NCBI GenBank assembly: GCA_964458185.1
Contig: CAYWFG010000009.1
Span: 1-64,000 of the forward strand
Length of the DNA: 64,000 nucleotides
Direction: 5' to 3'
From: AB-137-C09 sp964458185
Lineage (GTDB): Bacteria > Pseudomonadota > Zetaproteobacteria > Mariprofundales > Mariprofundaceae
The position numbers and the translations under genes were made by a program. The notes beneath the pieces are model-generated. The model was given only the letters and a program-made list of their open reading frames with translations. It ran no database searches and was not told the origin of the DNA. Positions 44,001-52,693 of this stretch are shown here, in pieces (position 1 is the stretch's first letter; every line of letters begins with the position of its first letter).

Positions 44001-44983
44001 AAAACACCACCACGGTATACCAAGCTCCCTTGCCGACTTTGCAGCAATGGTGGGCAGAAACCAGTTGCCGTATGGCAGCATTGCGTGATAACCCTGATTG
44101 CGCTCGTGAGGCTTTTGAATCGCTGGCTGATGGAAGGCAGGGAGGATTATTCCTTGATGCCCGTTTTACTACTGGAAGAATGCCAGCACCTGTTGCCTTG
44201 CAGCAACGTCCACGTATTGCCGTATTGCGTGAACAAGGGGTTAATGGTCAAACCGAAATGGCAGCGGCTTTTGACCGTGCAGGGTTTGCTTGTACCGATG
44301 TACACATGAGTGATATTATTGCTGGGCGTATATCGCTGGATGATTTTCAAGGTGTGGTTGCCTGTGGTGGTTTTTCGTATGGCGATGTGCTGGGCGCGGG
44401 TCGTGGTTGGGCCAATAGTATTTTACACCATGATCGTACGCTTGATGATTTTTCGCGTTTTTTTGCCCGTGCTGATACCTTTGGCTTGGGCGTATGCAAT
44501 GGTTGCCAGATGATGGCACAGCTCACATCTATCATTACAGGGGCAACGCATTGGCCCGTATTTGAACGCAATCGTTCTGAACAATTTGAATCTCGTTTGC
44601 TGATGGTTGAAGTTGCTGATTCGCCATCATTGTTTACGCAAGGCATGGTTAATTCACGTTTGCCGTTGGTGGTTGCCCATGGTGAGGGGCGCGTTCGTTT
44701 TAAGCAAACAAGCGATGCCAGTCATGCACATACGCTGTTGCGTTACATCAATCATGCAGGTCAGCCTGCAACAACCTACCCCGAAAACCCTAATGGTTCT
44801 GCTGATGGTGCGGCAGGATTCACCACTGATGATGGTCGATTCACTATCATGATGCCTCACCCTGAACGCTTGTTTCGCTCGGTGCAGTATTCATGGCTGG
44901 CCCCATCTTGGCACGATCAAGGCTGGCAAGAAGATGGCCCATGGATGCAAATGTTTCGTAATGCACGGCAATGGGTAGCCTAG
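41096..44983 (+). CDS. purL: phosphoribosylformylglycinamidine synthase, long form
   Basis: The 1295-residue single-chain enzyme carries out the fourth step of purine synthesis. It has the PurS-like N-terminus, the two synthetase halves (AQANSEHCRHKIFNADW and KVETHNHPTAISPFAGAATG) and a C-terminal glutaminase with nucleophile Cys in GLGVCNGCQMMAQL and His/Glu in MPHPERLFRS. The fused form is typical of beta- and gammaproteobacteria and relatives. No purine box could be assigned upstream. Confidence 0.97.
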   Translation: MIANSAPQLLYLFGDAALSSFRLNKLQTQLQAIDCEPTTLTATLLYVAEVSTIDNDDTLRLQQILAAHPSYCAIHDIAKNDAQRLVFPRLGTISPWSSKATDIIGQCGVKHVLRIERGILWVLEGLTTQQLTQASALLFDRMTESLLCDWASIATLFQHASPSPLVYIAVRKDGREALSAANRGMGLALSADEQDYLFTHYSTIQRDPTDAELMMFAQANSEHCRHKIFNADWIIDGESQKHSLFDMIRHTHKMQPKGTLVAYSDNSSVIEGNKADRFHPSAEDACYRIHSEDSHILMKVETHNHPTAISPFAGAATGAGGEIRDEGATGIGSKPKAGLCGFTVSNLHIPDFEQPWEQPTGKPERMDTALNIMLEGPIGAAAFNNEFGRPNLCGYFRSYAQRDGREFRGYHKPIMIAGGLGNINARDVHKKEVPSGSLIIQLGGPAMLIGLGGGAASSMDAGSNHESLDFDSVQRGNPEMERRCQEVLDRCWQMGAQNPILFIHDIGAGGLSNAVPELVHDAGRGAWLDLRAVHNMELGMSPMQIWCNEAQERYVLAIAAEHQQLFTALCARERCPFALLGTATDDQNLTVNDTLFTEKTVDIPLAVLLGKTPQMVRDVQRRSAAPIALPDAITLPEAIMRVLHLPAVASKSFLITIGDRSVTGLVARDQMVGPWQVPVADVAVTCADFEHYHGEAMCMGERTPIAVLDAPASGRMAVAEALTNLAAASVLRREDIKLSANWMAACGHAGEDAALYDTVQAVGLAFCPALGLSIPVGKDSLSMKTVWQQDGEAQAMVSPVSLIVSAFAPVDDVRRTLTPQLHDEDSSIWLIDLGAGKKRLGGSALAQVFSATGDTPPDIDSPALLAASFDAIQALNRAGLLLAYHDRSDGGLWTSLCEMAFAGNQGITIELATDDAVIPTLFNEEAGMLVQVSASHESDFLQQLEAFELRDITCRIASLHADKTICIEQNTTTVYQAPLPTLQQWWAETSCRMAALRDNPDCAREAFESLADGRQGGLFLDARFTTGRMPAPVALQQRPRIAVLREQGVNGQTEMAAAFDRAGFACTDVHMSDIIAGRISLDDFQGVVACGGFSYGDVLGAGRGWANSILHHDRTLDDFSRFFARADTFGLGVCNGCQMMAQLTSIITGATHWPVFERNRSEQFESRLLMVEVADSPSLFTQGMVNSRLPLVVAHGEGRVRFKQTSDASHAHTLLRYINHAGQPATTYPENPNGSADGAAGFTTDDGRFTIMMPHPERLFRSVQYSWLAPSWHDQGWQEDGPWMQMFRNARQWVA

Positions 44984-45023
44984 GTGGCATTTATTTTTTT
45001 CTGGACTTACAAAGAAACACCCC

Positions 45024-45788
45024 ATGATTAAACTCAAAACTAGCAAAGAGATTGATGCCATGCGCCCTGCTTGCAGGCTTGCTGCTGATACATTGTTAAT
45101 GATTGAACCCCATATTCGCCCTGGTATTACCACCAATAAAATTAATCAATTGGTGCATGATTATACACTGGCACATGGTGGCATCCCTGCACCGTTGAAC
45201 TATCACGGTTTTCCTAAATCTGTATGCACATCAGTCAACCATGTTGTTTGCCATGGCATTCCATCCGATAAAAAAATTATGAACGGTGATATTATCAATG
45301 TAGATGTGACTACGATTGTTAATGGCTGGCATGGCGATACCAGTCGCACCTTTTTTGTGGGTGAGGTGAAGCCTTTTGTTAAAAAATTGGTGCGTATCTC
45401 AGAAGAATCTTTGCAACTTGCCATTGCAAAGGTCAAGCCAGGGGTTACATTGGGCGATATTGGTCATACAATTCAACGTTTTGCTGAAAGCCATCGTTAT
45501 TCGGTGGTACGTGAATACTGTGGTCATGGCATTGGTCGTGAGTTCCACGAAGACCCTCAAGTGCTGCACTACGGTAAGGCAGGAGAAGGAAAAGCATTGC
45601 AAGAAGGCATGGTTTTCACCATCGAACCGATGATCAATATAGGTCGCCCTGCGGTAAAAAAACTGCGTGACAAATGGACAGTAGTGACCCGCGACAAATC
45701 ATTGTCGGCACAGTTTGAGCATACCCTCGCCGTGACCGCGACAGGTTCAGAAGTCTTGACAATACCATCGGAGCAAGGAGCCATATAA
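45024..45788 (+). CDS. map: methionine aminopeptidase type I
   Basis: The 254-residue enzyme removes the N-terminal Met from new proteins. The five metal ligands are recognisable: Asp in GDIINVDVT and GWHGDTSRTF, His in YCGHGIGREFHE, Glu in FTIEPMIN and Glu in QFEHTLAVT. Substrate His is in LNYHGFPKSVCTSVN. Length is standard. It ends one base into the next gene (TAATG). Confidence 0.97.
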   Translation: MIKLKTSKEIDAMRPACRLAADTLLMIEPHIRPGITTNKINQLVHDYTLAHGGIPAPLNYHGFPKSVCTSVNHVVCHGIPSDKKIMNGDIINVDVTTIVNGWHGDTSRTFFVGEVKPFVKKLVRISEESLQLAIAKVKPGVTLGDIGHTIQRFAESHRYSVVREYCGHGIGREFHEDPQVLHYGKAGEGKALQEGMVFTIEPMINIGRPAVKKLRDKWTVVTRDKSLSAQFEHTLAVTATGSEVLTIPSEQGAI

Positions 45789-46795
45789 TGGCATATACAT
45801 GGCCGAAGTTTGAGAGTGAACGCTTTGATTTCTTTCGCAATAATAGTGTTGTTTTGCTGGTCGTCATTCTATTGCTTGCTTTGTTGTCTTTTTGGTTGTT
45901 TGCCCTTTCGCAGCAAAGTCGTCCTTTTATTGTCACCACTATTCATGCTGAATCAACGCCAAAAGCATCGGTCTTACCCAAAGATTTGCAACATGAAGCA
46001 CCATTGTCTGGCCGTCAAATGAATGCAACAAGCACTGTCTCTGGTGCTGCTTTTATTGATCTTCATGTGTTATTAATTCAAAAAGAGTTGGATTCGTTTG
46101 GTGGTTGGTTCCCTAATGATATAGTTCCTTTGACCCGTTTGTTGGACAATAAGGTCAACTTTCAATTGGGCGTGCGTGAGGCATTGATGCGCTCGCTACT
46201 GATTTTGCGAGAGAATCTTTCTCGCCAAGACCGTACAACCAGTGCGCTGGATGTGCATGTGAAAAATGCTTATGGTCGCATGTCGGTGAACCCTGATTCA
46301 TGGATGTTTCCTCGTTATGAGGGGGAGTTGAATAAATCTATTGTAGCCTTAAATACATACCGTGAGGACTTACAACGTGGGCAAGCTGGTTTTTTTGCCC
46401 GTGCTGATACATTGATTCGCTTAAATGAACAGTTTTCATCATTACTCGGTGCTGAAACGGCTGCCTTGATGGCGGATGATGTCACCATGTTTGACAGTGA
46501 CGATCGTTTTTACCATGCCAAAGGCGTGGCTTATACCCTGTATGAACTGTATCAGGTGATCGGTTTTGAATTTGCCGATACATTAGAAAAAAATGATGGC
46601 AATGCATTGCTAAGTAGCATTGTAACCCAATTAAACGCAGCCTATTTTGAACCCGATGTGGTATTCAATGGTGACAGCGAATCATGGCGAAACAACCACT
46701 TGAAACAATTGGCAACGCGCTTGTACAGCGTTCGTCAAAAGATAAATTCTGTCAACAGTGTGTTATTGCATACATCCTCCTCATCGGCAGGATAA
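45788..46795 (+). CDS. DUF2333 family membrane protein
   Basis: The 335-residue protein has one N-terminal transmembrane helix (SVVLLVVILLLALLSFWLFA) and a long helical periplasmic domain with DSFGGWFPNDIVPLTRLLDN and YALYELYQVIGFEF-like segments (here YTLYELYQVIGFEFAD). This matches the DUF2333 family of gammaproteobacteria and relatives; function is unknown. Its start overlaps the map stop as TAATG, so the two are cotranscribed. Confidence 0.85.
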   Translation: MAYTWPKFESERFDFFRNNSVVLLVVILLLALLSFWLFALSQQSRPFIVTTIHAESTPKASVLPKDLQHEAPLSGRQMNATSTVSGAAFIDLHVLLIQKELDSFGGWFPNDIVPLTRLLDNKVNFQLGVREALMRSLLILRENLSRQDRTTSALDVHVKNAYGRMSVNPDSWMFPRYEGELNKSIVALNTYREDLQRGQAGFFARADTLIRLNEQFSSLLGAETAALMADDVTMFDSDDRFYHAKGVAYTLYELYQVIGFEFADTLEKNDGNALLSSIVTQLNAAYFEPDVVFNGDSESWRNNHLKQLATRLYSVRQKINSVNSVLLHTSSSSAG

Positions 46796-46870
46796 ACGAG
46801 CGCACCCTTGACAGACATAATATGTCTTGATACGATAATTTGTGTGTTTTGGATGATTTAAAAAAATATG

Positions 46871-47036
46871 TTAGGAATGTGCATGGAATAACTTAGGCAA
46901 CTTGGGCGCAGGATTTTTGTTCGATACCAAGGCGTGGAACTGGCGCATAGCTTCGCTATGTAACAGTTTCACAACGCTGGTGTCGGGCAAAAAGACAAGT
47001 CCAAGTTGCCTAAGTTATTTCATGCATGTTCCTTAG
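46871..47036. repeat. long imperfect inverted repeat in front of rpoH
   Basis: Arms of about 34 bp (46873-46906 and 47000-47034) share TTAGGAATGTGCATG-type and AACTTAGGCAACTTGG blocks in inverse orientation. The interior is also palindromic: ACCAAGGCGT/ACGCTGGTGT, GGAACTG/CAGTTTC and a central CATAGC-ttc-GCTATG hairpin (46946-46960). The whole can fold as one long hairpin whose 3' arm abuts the rpoH ribosome binding site AGGAG (47035-47039). A lone arm-like copy lies at 6430-6460. It may be a miniature mobile element or an RNA regulator of rpoH. Confidence 0.8.
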
Positions 47037-47048
47037 GAGAGTTCCGCC

Positions 47049-47864
47049 GTGTCTCACGCTATCGATACCAATAGTCTTGCTCTGTTTTACCGTGATGTTA
47101 AAAAGGTTGATACCTTATCGCGTGAAGAAGAAACGCGACTTGCCCTGCGTTGGCATGAACAAAAAGACCGTGATGCAGCAAAAGAGTTGGTGGTTTCTAA
47201 TTTACCTGGTGTTGCTGCTATTGCGCGTGAATACCGTCATTTTGGTTTACAAGAAATGGACTTGATTCAAGAAGGAACCATGGGATTAATGCATGCGGTG
47301 AAGCGTTTTGACCCGCACCGTGGATTTCGCTTGATGACCTATGCATCGTGGTGGATTCGTGCCTCTATTCATGATTATATCCTTCACTCTTGGAGTATCG
47401 TCAAGCTTGGTACCAATAAATTACAACGGCGTATTTTTGCTGGTCTACAGAAGGCGCGTAATACCATCGCAGCCATGGAAGGCACCAAGGTCGATGAAGT
47501 TGCCGCTGAATACGGCGTTGATGGCAACGCTTATCAAGAAGTCGCATCTGCTTTTTTACAACGGGATTTATCGCTTGATATTGAACGTGATGGCGAAAAT
47601 ATTACCAGCACCTTACCCAGTGCCGTTGCTTCGCCCGAAGAACAAGTCACAGCAAGCAACTGGCAGACATTTCAAGAAAAAGAATTGCATGCTGCCATGC
47701 AAGCGTTAAGCGAACGCGATCGCTATATTGTCGTGCAACGGCATTTATCTGACCCTGTGGCAACACTCAAAGAATTGGCTAATGATCTTGGCATTTCTAT
47801 TGAACGGGTTCGTCAATTAGAAAAACGAGCGATGGCAAAGATTAAAGAACATTTTGCCACATAA
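47049..47864 (+). CDS. rpoH: heat-shock sigma factor RpoH (sigma-32)
   Basis: The start is GTG 47049, nine bases after AGGAG. The 271-residue sigma factor has region 2 (ADLIQEG-type element LQEMDLIQEGTMGLMHAV, and RLMTYASWWIRASIHDYIL), the RpoH-box area (NKLQRRIFAGLQKARN) and region 4 (TLKELANDLGISIERVRQLE). It directs heat-shock gene transcription. Its leader holds the long inverted repeat, and clpB, a usual target, is a pseudogene in this genome segment. Confidence 0.94.
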   Translation: MSHAIDTNSLALFYRDVKKVDTLSREEETRLALRWHEQKDRDAAKELVVSNLPGVAAIAREYRHFGLQEMDLIQEGTMGLMHAVKRFDPHRGFRLMTYASWWIRASIHDYILHSWSIVKLGTNKLQRRIFAGLQKARNTIAAMEGTKVDEVAAEYGVDGNAYQEVASAFLQRDLSLDIERDGENITSTLPSAVASPEEQVTASNWQTFQEKELHAAMQALSERDRYIVVQRHLSDPVATLKELANDLGISIERVRQLEKRAMAKIKEHFAT

Positions 47865-47891
47865 AGATCATCATTATTGCATCGTCGATGA

Positions 47892-47918
47892 CGAAGGAGC
47901 TGTTTTACAGCTCCTTCG
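47892..47918 (+). terminator. perfect hairpin between rpoH and lolA
   Basis: An 11-bp perfect stem (CGAAGGAGCTG with CAGCTCCTTCG) closes a 5-base loop. No T-run follows, so it may be a weak terminator, an mRNA 3'-end stabiliser, or a leader structure of lolA, whose ATG is 21 bases on. Confidence 0.55.
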
Positions 47919-47938
47919 CTGTTATAGCCGAGGGAATC

Positions 47939-48574
47939 ATGCATAAAACAATCAAGTTATTACTTTTATTGGCAAGCATGATGCTGCCCATCATTACATG
48001 GGCAGGTAGTCTGCCCTCTGGTTTGCAAAAAGGGCTAGAAGAGTTAGCCCGCGTTAAGGGTTTTAGCTGTACTTTTGAGCAAAGCATTGTGTTTACCGAC
48101 GGTGAGAAACAACGCTATGGTGGTGAATTGGTCGTGGCTAGACCCGGTAAATTTCGCTGGCAATATAACACCCCTTACCAACAATTGTATATCAGCAATG
48201 GCGAAGGTGTCTGGCTGTATGAGCCTGATCTGATGCAAGCCCAATGGCTCGATGGTCTTGATGCTGTTGACCCTGTGGTGATGCGTCTGCTTAACGGTGA
48301 AGTCAAAGGCGATGAAATCACCTTGCTGGGTTCCCCCGGTGAGAAATACACTTACCATATTCGCATTGGCGAAAGCCAAGATGTTTGGTTGGCATTAAGC
48401 GATGGCATGCCAGCATGGATCGAAAGCCGCGATGCCCTAGGCAACCGTAACCGTATTACATTAAACCATATAAAAAAACAGCAACCTGATGCATCATTGT
48501 TTCACTTTGATGTACCCAAAGGGGTCGATGTTATTTCTACCGCTGTATCTGCCGCTGGGGGATTGAATGAATAA
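47939..48574 (+). CDS. lolA: outer-membrane lipoprotein carrier LolA
   Basis: Start at ATG 47939 behind GAGGG; the longer frame from 47888 reads through the hairpin. The 211-residue periplasmic protein has a signal peptide (IITWA/G) and the LolA fold: FSCTFEQSIVFTDGEKQRYGG, RPGKFRWQYNTPYQQLYISN and DVWLYEPDL-like text (here GVWLYEPDLMQAQ), ending FHFDVPKGVDVI. It ferries lipoproteins from LolCDE to LolB. The lolA-rarA-crcB neighbourhood is conserved, here with a porin gene inserted. Confidence 0.92.
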   Translation: MHKTIKLLLLLASMMLPIITWAGSLPSGLQKGLEELARVKGFSCTFEQSIVFTDGEKQRYGGELVVARPGKFRWQYNTPYQQLYISNGEGVWLYEPDLMQAQWLDGLDAVDPVVMRLLNGEVKGDEITLLGSPGEKYTYHIRIGESQDVWLALSDGMPAWIESRDALGNRNRITLNHIKKQQPDASLFHFDVPKGVDVISTAVSAAGGLNE

Positions 48575-49697
48575 TCAATGGAAAACATGGTGTGCCAGTG
48601 CGCCCTTGTTGACAATCATCATCGGAGGAGCAACCGCTCATGCCGCAGGTTTTGCCAATCAAGATTTTTCTATTTCAGGCGTAGGGTCAGCCAATGCTGT
48701 GATTGCAGGTGTGTATGATGCTTCTGCTGCATCGTACAACCCTGCCTCGATTGCTTGGAGCAAAGGGCTGGCGATTCAAGTAAACTCCAATGGGCGTTTT
48801 CGTAATAACTCCGTCAAAGTCCCCAATGCTGTCTGGCCTAATCTGGCAGATGCACCTGATGCGGTATCAACCAATATTACATGGATGCCAAAAGGCAGTG
48901 ACTTTGGGTTAGGGTTTTCACTCACCACACCTTTTCATAACGTCACAATATGGTCTCCGGGTATGCCGACCGTTCCTGATAGCTGGCTGCGGGTGCGGCG
49001 CGCTACATTTGACGTAGTTTATGCTGCTAGCTCGACCTTATCTATGGCATATGGTGTAGATTTTTACCGTGCTAAAACAGTGATGACGCAAGGGGCAGTA
49101 AATTTTTCTGCCAAAGATAAAGCATCGTTTGGTGGGCATGCGAGTTTCAACTGGAAGCTAGCACCGCTATGGCGTATGGGACTGATGTTACGCAAAGCAC
49201 CACGGTTACAGTTAACGGCAAACAACAATGAGCTTCGCCTAGATTTACCTGATCAAATTGGTCTCGGTATTTCTCACGACCAAGGGGATTCTGTACGTTG
49301 GGAGCTAGATGCCGAATGGAGCCGCTGGTCTGCCTTAAAAGATATGAGCGTACGCGCTACCAACACAGGCACGGTATTGATGGCCGCCCCCTCATCCTTG
49401 CGAGATACATTGAATGTTAAAGCTGGCATGTCATGGTTTTGGCGACGTGATACTGCTTTTCGTTTAGGCTATGCCTACGATCAAGGGGCCAACAAACAAT
49501 CGGCGTTTCAACCCATGATTTCCGATCAAGCAGGACACCGTTTAAGCTTTGGCTTTGGTGGCAATATGTTTGGCATGGCTATAGATGTTGCTTATTCTTA
49601 TAACTTTTATAGTCAATTAAAAGCCTCTGGTAGCTATGCAGGTCAATACCGTGATCGGCAAGCGACCTTGGGTGTGGCACTTAGCAAGGTGTTTTGA
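48567..49697 (+). CDS. FadL/OmpP1-family outer-membrane transporter
   Basis: The 376-residue precursor has a signal peptide ending AHAAGF, followed by the FadL-type opening SISGVGSANAVIAG and DASAASYNPASIAW. A beta-barrel with a closing aromatic residue follows (VALSKVF). The family moves fatty acids or other hydrophobic compounds across the outer membrane. It overlaps lolA by 8 bp and is coupled to rarA through TTGA, an unusual place for a porin gene. Confidence 0.88.
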   Translation: MNNQWKTWCASAPLLTIIIGGATAHAAGFANQDFSISGVGSANAVIAGVYDASAASYNPASIAWSKGLAIQVNSNGRFRNNSVKVPNAVWPNLADAPDAVSTNITWMPKGSDFGLGFSLTTPFHNVTIWSPGMPTVPDSWLRVRRATFDVVYAASSTLSMAYGVDFYRAKTVMTQGAVNFSAKDKASFGGHASFNWKLAPLWRMGLMLRKAPRLQLTANNNELRLDLPDQIGLGISHDQGDSVRWELDAEWSRWSALKDMSVRATNTGTVLMAAPSSLRDTLNVKAGMSWFWRRDTAFRLGYAYDQGANKQSAFQPMISDQAGHRLSFGFGGNMFGMAIDVAYSYNFYSQLKASGSYAGQYRDRQATLGVALSKVF

Positions 49698-51001
49698 AAC
49701 CACAAGCTGCATTGTTTGCCCAAGTATCAGTAACGACCAATGAGCATGTGCCTTTGGCGCATAAGATGCGCCCCCATGCATTGGAAGATATTGAAGGTCA
49801 TGACGATGTATTAGCCTCAAACGCTTGGTTGCATACGGTGTTACAGGGTGGTCAAGCGAGTTCGTGTATTTTTTGGGGGCCGCCAGGGGTGGGGAAAACC
49901 ACCTTGGCAATCATGATGGCAACAGCGATGGCATGGCCGTTGACCCATTTATCAGCTGTTAATGCCAGCAAACGTGATGTGCAACAGGTGATTGATGCCG
50001 CACGGCAAGAAGGGCGTTGTCACATACTTTTTTTGGATGAAATTCATCGATTTAACAAAGCACAACAAGATGTGTTGCTTCCATCGCTGGAAGATGGATC
50101 GTTGCTGCTTATTGGTGCTACCACCGAAAACCCTTCATTCTCTATCAACAATGCCTTATTATCTCGCTGTAGGGTAATTGTTTTAGATGTGCTTTCTGTT
50201 GATAATATTGAGCGCATCATGCAACGCGCCATACGCCACCTACAGCAAGAATTTGCGCTATTTGATATTGCTACCGATGCTTTGCATTGGTTGGCAACGA
50301 TGGCAGATGGCGATGCGCGTTATGGACTGGGTGCAGTGCAAACATTGTTTGATCTTGATGCGACAAAAAGCTGGCAGAGTGATAATGTGCAACATCAATG
50401 GGGGCGCAAACACACCGCCCATGACCGCCAAGGCGACGCGCATTATGACCTTATTTCGGCGTTGCACAAATCCGTGCGTGATTCAGATAGCCATGCTGCC
50501 TGTTATTGGTTGGCGAGGATGCTTGAGGCTGGCGATGAACCGCGTTATTTGGCACGTCGTTTGATTCGCATGGCAAGCGAAGATATTGGTTTAGCTGACC
50601 CTAAAGCCTTAACCGTATGCCTAGATGCTGCCAAGATGTATGAAATACTCGGTTCACCCGAAGGCGAGCAAGGCTTGTTTGAAGCGGCGATTTACCTTGC
50701 CCTCGCGCCCAAAAGCAATGCTGTTTACATGGCTGAAAAAGCGGCTAGAAAACTTGCCAAACAATCCCATCACCTTGGCGTACCTGCGCATTTACGCAAT
50801 GCGCCAACAGATTTAATGAAAAACTTAGGTCATGGTGCTGGTTATCAATATGCGCACCATGCACCCGATGCCGTGGTCAATCAAGCACACTTCCCCGAAG
50901 GCTTGGGCGAACAGATTGTTTACCAACCTGTCTTGCGTGGTTTTGAACGCACCTTAAAAGAACGCATGGACTGGCTAAAACAAAGGAAGAAAAACGCATG
51001 A
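49694..51001 (+). CDS. rarA: replication-associated recombination ATPase RarA
   Basis: The start is TTG 49694, overlapping the porin stop. The 435-residue AAA+ protein resembles clamp loaders and acts at stalled replication forks. Motifs are LAHKMRPHALEDIEGHDDVL, Walker A GPPGVGKTTLAI, Walker B ILFLDEIHRFNKAQQD, sensor GATTENPSFSINNALLSRCR and the C-terminal MASEDIGLADP segment. Full length. It overlaps crcB in ATGA. Confidence 0.95.
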   Translation: MKPQAALFAQVSVTTNEHVPLAHKMRPHALEDIEGHDDVLASNAWLHTVLQGGQASSCIFWGPPGVGKTTLAIMMATAMAWPLTHLSAVNASKRDVQQVIDAARQEGRCHILFLDEIHRFNKAQQDVLLPSLEDGSLLLIGATTENPSFSINNALLSRCRVIVLDVLSVDNIERIMQRAIRHLQQEFALFDIATDALHWLATMADGDARYGLGAVQTLFDLDATKSWQSDNVQHQWGRKHTAHDRQGDAHYDLISALHKSVRDSDSHAACYWLARMLEAGDEPRYLARRLIRMASEDIGLADPKALTVCLDAAKMYEILGSPEGEQGLFEAAIYLALAPKSNAVYMAEKAARKLAKQSHHLGVPAHLRNAPTDLMKNLGHGAGYQYAHHAPDAVVNQAHFPEGLGEQIVYQPVLRGFERTLKERMDWLKQRKKNA

Positions 51002-51375
51002 AGTGGCAACTATTGGCTGTCGCTATTGGCGGCGCAAGTGGCGCAGTAAGCCGCTGGTTACTGGCAAGCAGCATCCAACGCATGACAGGCGGTGCTTTCC
51101 CTTGGGGGACTTTTGCAGTCAATGCATTGGGTAGTTTACTACTGGGCTTCTTATTTATTTGGTTGATTGAGAGAAGCAGCATGGGCGAATTATTGCGCAT
51201 GGCAATCATCATCGGTTTTCTCGGTGCTTTCACCACTTTTTCTACCTTTTCGGTAGAATCTATCCGCTTGCTAGAAGAAGGTGCGTTGGGACTGGCTTTT
51301 GGTTATATTATCGGGCAAGTCATACTATGCCTTGGTTTGGCATGGCTGGGCGCGCAAATCGCACGGTCGCTATAA
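50998..51375 (+). CDS. crcB: fluoride channel CrcB/Fluc
   Basis: The 125-residue protein has four transmembrane helices and the Fluc hallmarks: GGASGAVSRWLL, GTFAVNALGSLLLGFL and GFLGAFTTFSTFSVES. It exports fluoride as a dual-topology dimer. No fluoride riboswitch is evident, since the gene is coupled to rarA. It converges on the Fe-S carrier gene with 2 bp between. Confidence 0.95.
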   Translation: MKWQLLAVAIGGASGAVSRWLLASSIQRMTGGAFPWGTFAVNALGSLLLGFLFIWLIERSSMGELLRMAIIIGFLGAFTTFSTFSVESIRLLEEGALGLAFGYIIGQVILCLGLAWLGAQIARSL

Positions 51376-51377
51376 AA

Positions 51378-51713
51378 TCACACCGTAAACGACACGCCAC
51401 AACCACATTCCCCTTTTTTGTTTGGGTTCTGATAGACAAAGGATGATGACATCACATCTTCTTGATAATCAATATGTAAGCCTGTCAAGGCCTGTGCATA
51501 CGATGCCGCATCAACATAAAGCACCACGCCATCTTGCTCTACCGTTAAATCGCCTGCGCTCGGTGCATCAGAAAAATCCACCACATACTCTAAACCGCTG
51601 CATCCTGATTTATGGAGCGATAAACGCGCTGCCTGCTTGCCTGCTTTCGTCAAAGCCTTATGGAACTGAGCCACGGCGGCATTACTAAGGGTTATGTTGC
51701 AATCTGTTGTCAT
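51378..51713 (-). CDS. A-type iron-sulfur carrier (ErpA/IscA-like)
   Basis: I choose ATG 51713 behind AAAGGTG; an upstream start at 51731 would add six residues. The 111-residue protein has the three ligand cysteines of the family: Cys in HKSGCSGLEY and the pair in GECGCGVSF. It delivers Fe-S clusters to apoproteins. ErpA and IscA cannot be told apart confidently by eye. It stands alone, away from an isc or suf operon. Confidence 0.92.
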   Translation of the reverse strand: MTTDCNITLSNAAVAQFHKALTKAGKQAARLSLHKSGCSGLEYVVDFSDAPSAGDLTVEQDGVVLYVDAASYAQALTGLHIDYQEDVMSSSFVYQNPNKKGECGCGVSFTV

Positions 51714-51855
51714 GGGTACACCTTTGAGCATTTTGTTTGTTGATGTTGCCTAGCCTATGGCTTGAACATTGAAAATGAATGAAATATAGCCAACATTGTC
51801 ATTCTTCCTATCATATTCCACGTTCCACGTTTCTTAGGTTGTATTGGAGTAATCA

Positions 51856-52626
51856 ATGTTGATGGTAATTTCCCCCGCTAAAAAGCTAGATATGAAACGT
51901 ACCCTCCAAGGTATTCCTGCAACGCAGCCTGACTACCTTGATGATAGCGCGCTTCTGGTGCAGTCATTACAAAGCATGGACTCTTATGCCTTGGCATCAT
52001 TGATGAAACTTAGCATGCCCTTAGCAGACCTCAATCAACGCCGCTACCACGATTGGCAGCGTCCGTTTTCAGAGAAAAATGCAAGCCATGCGCTGGCAGC
52101 ATTTCGAGGCGATGTATACCAAACCTTGCAAGCTGATGGTTTTAACGATCAAGAGCAGTTTTTCGCGCAACAACATTTACGCATATTATCGGGTCTTTAC
52201 GGTCTATTACGCCCGTATGATCTCATGCAAGCCTACCGATTAGAAATGGGAACATCCTTAGCCACAGCGCGTGGGCGAAACTTGTATCAGTTCTGGGGAA
52301 GCATGATTACCGATGCCTTAAATATACAAATGCAACATATAAATACGCCTTGGCTCATCAACCTTGCCTCACAAGAATACTTTAAAGTGATTCAAGAAAA
52401 AAACATTGCAGGGAACATCATCACCCCCCTATTTAAAGAATACCATCGCGGAACTTATAAAGTTATTGGTATCCATGCCAAACGCACTCGCGGCATGATG
52501 GCACGCTATATTATTCAAAAGAAACTCACCCAAGCAAATGATATTAAAGGCTTTTGTGAAGGTGGCTATGCTTGGCATAAAGATTTATCGACAGCAACAA
52601 CATGGGTTTTCTGTCGCAGGGAGTAG
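51856..52626 (+). CDS. yaaA: peroxide stress protein YaaA
   Basis: The 256-residue protein has the UPF0246/YaaA signature: MVISPAKKLDM at the N-terminus, QLRILSGLYGLLRPYDLMQ-like text (here HLRILSGLYGLLRPYDLMQ), PYRLEMGT-like YRLEMGTSL, NLASQEYFKVI and the closing ARYIIQKKLT. YaaA limits free iron and DNA damage during peroxide stress. The gene is followed by the inverted copy of the palindromic element. Confidence 0.95.
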   Translation: MLMVISPAKKLDMKRTLQGIPATQPDYLDDSALLVQSLQSMDSYALASLMKLSMPLADLNQRRYHDWQRPFSEKNASHALAAFRGDVYQTLQADGFNDQEQFFAQQHLRILSGLYGLLRPYDLMQAYRLEMGTSLATARGRNLYQFWGSMITDALNIQMQHINTPWLINLASQEYFKVIQEKNIAGNIITPLFKEYHRGTYKVIGIHAKRTRGMMARYIIQKKLTQANDIKGFCEGGYAWHKDLSTATTWVFCRRE

Positions 52627-52693
52627 ATATTTGTTAAATGGCGCACGGTACAGGGACACACTAACGAAATAAAGAACGCTAAAACAGCATGTT

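Noticed and set aside
51805..51845. Weak similarity of the region upstream of yaaA to the arm of the rpoH element
   Set aside because: Only short blocks such as AGAAACGTG match and the AACTTAGGCAACTT core is absent, so it may be chance.
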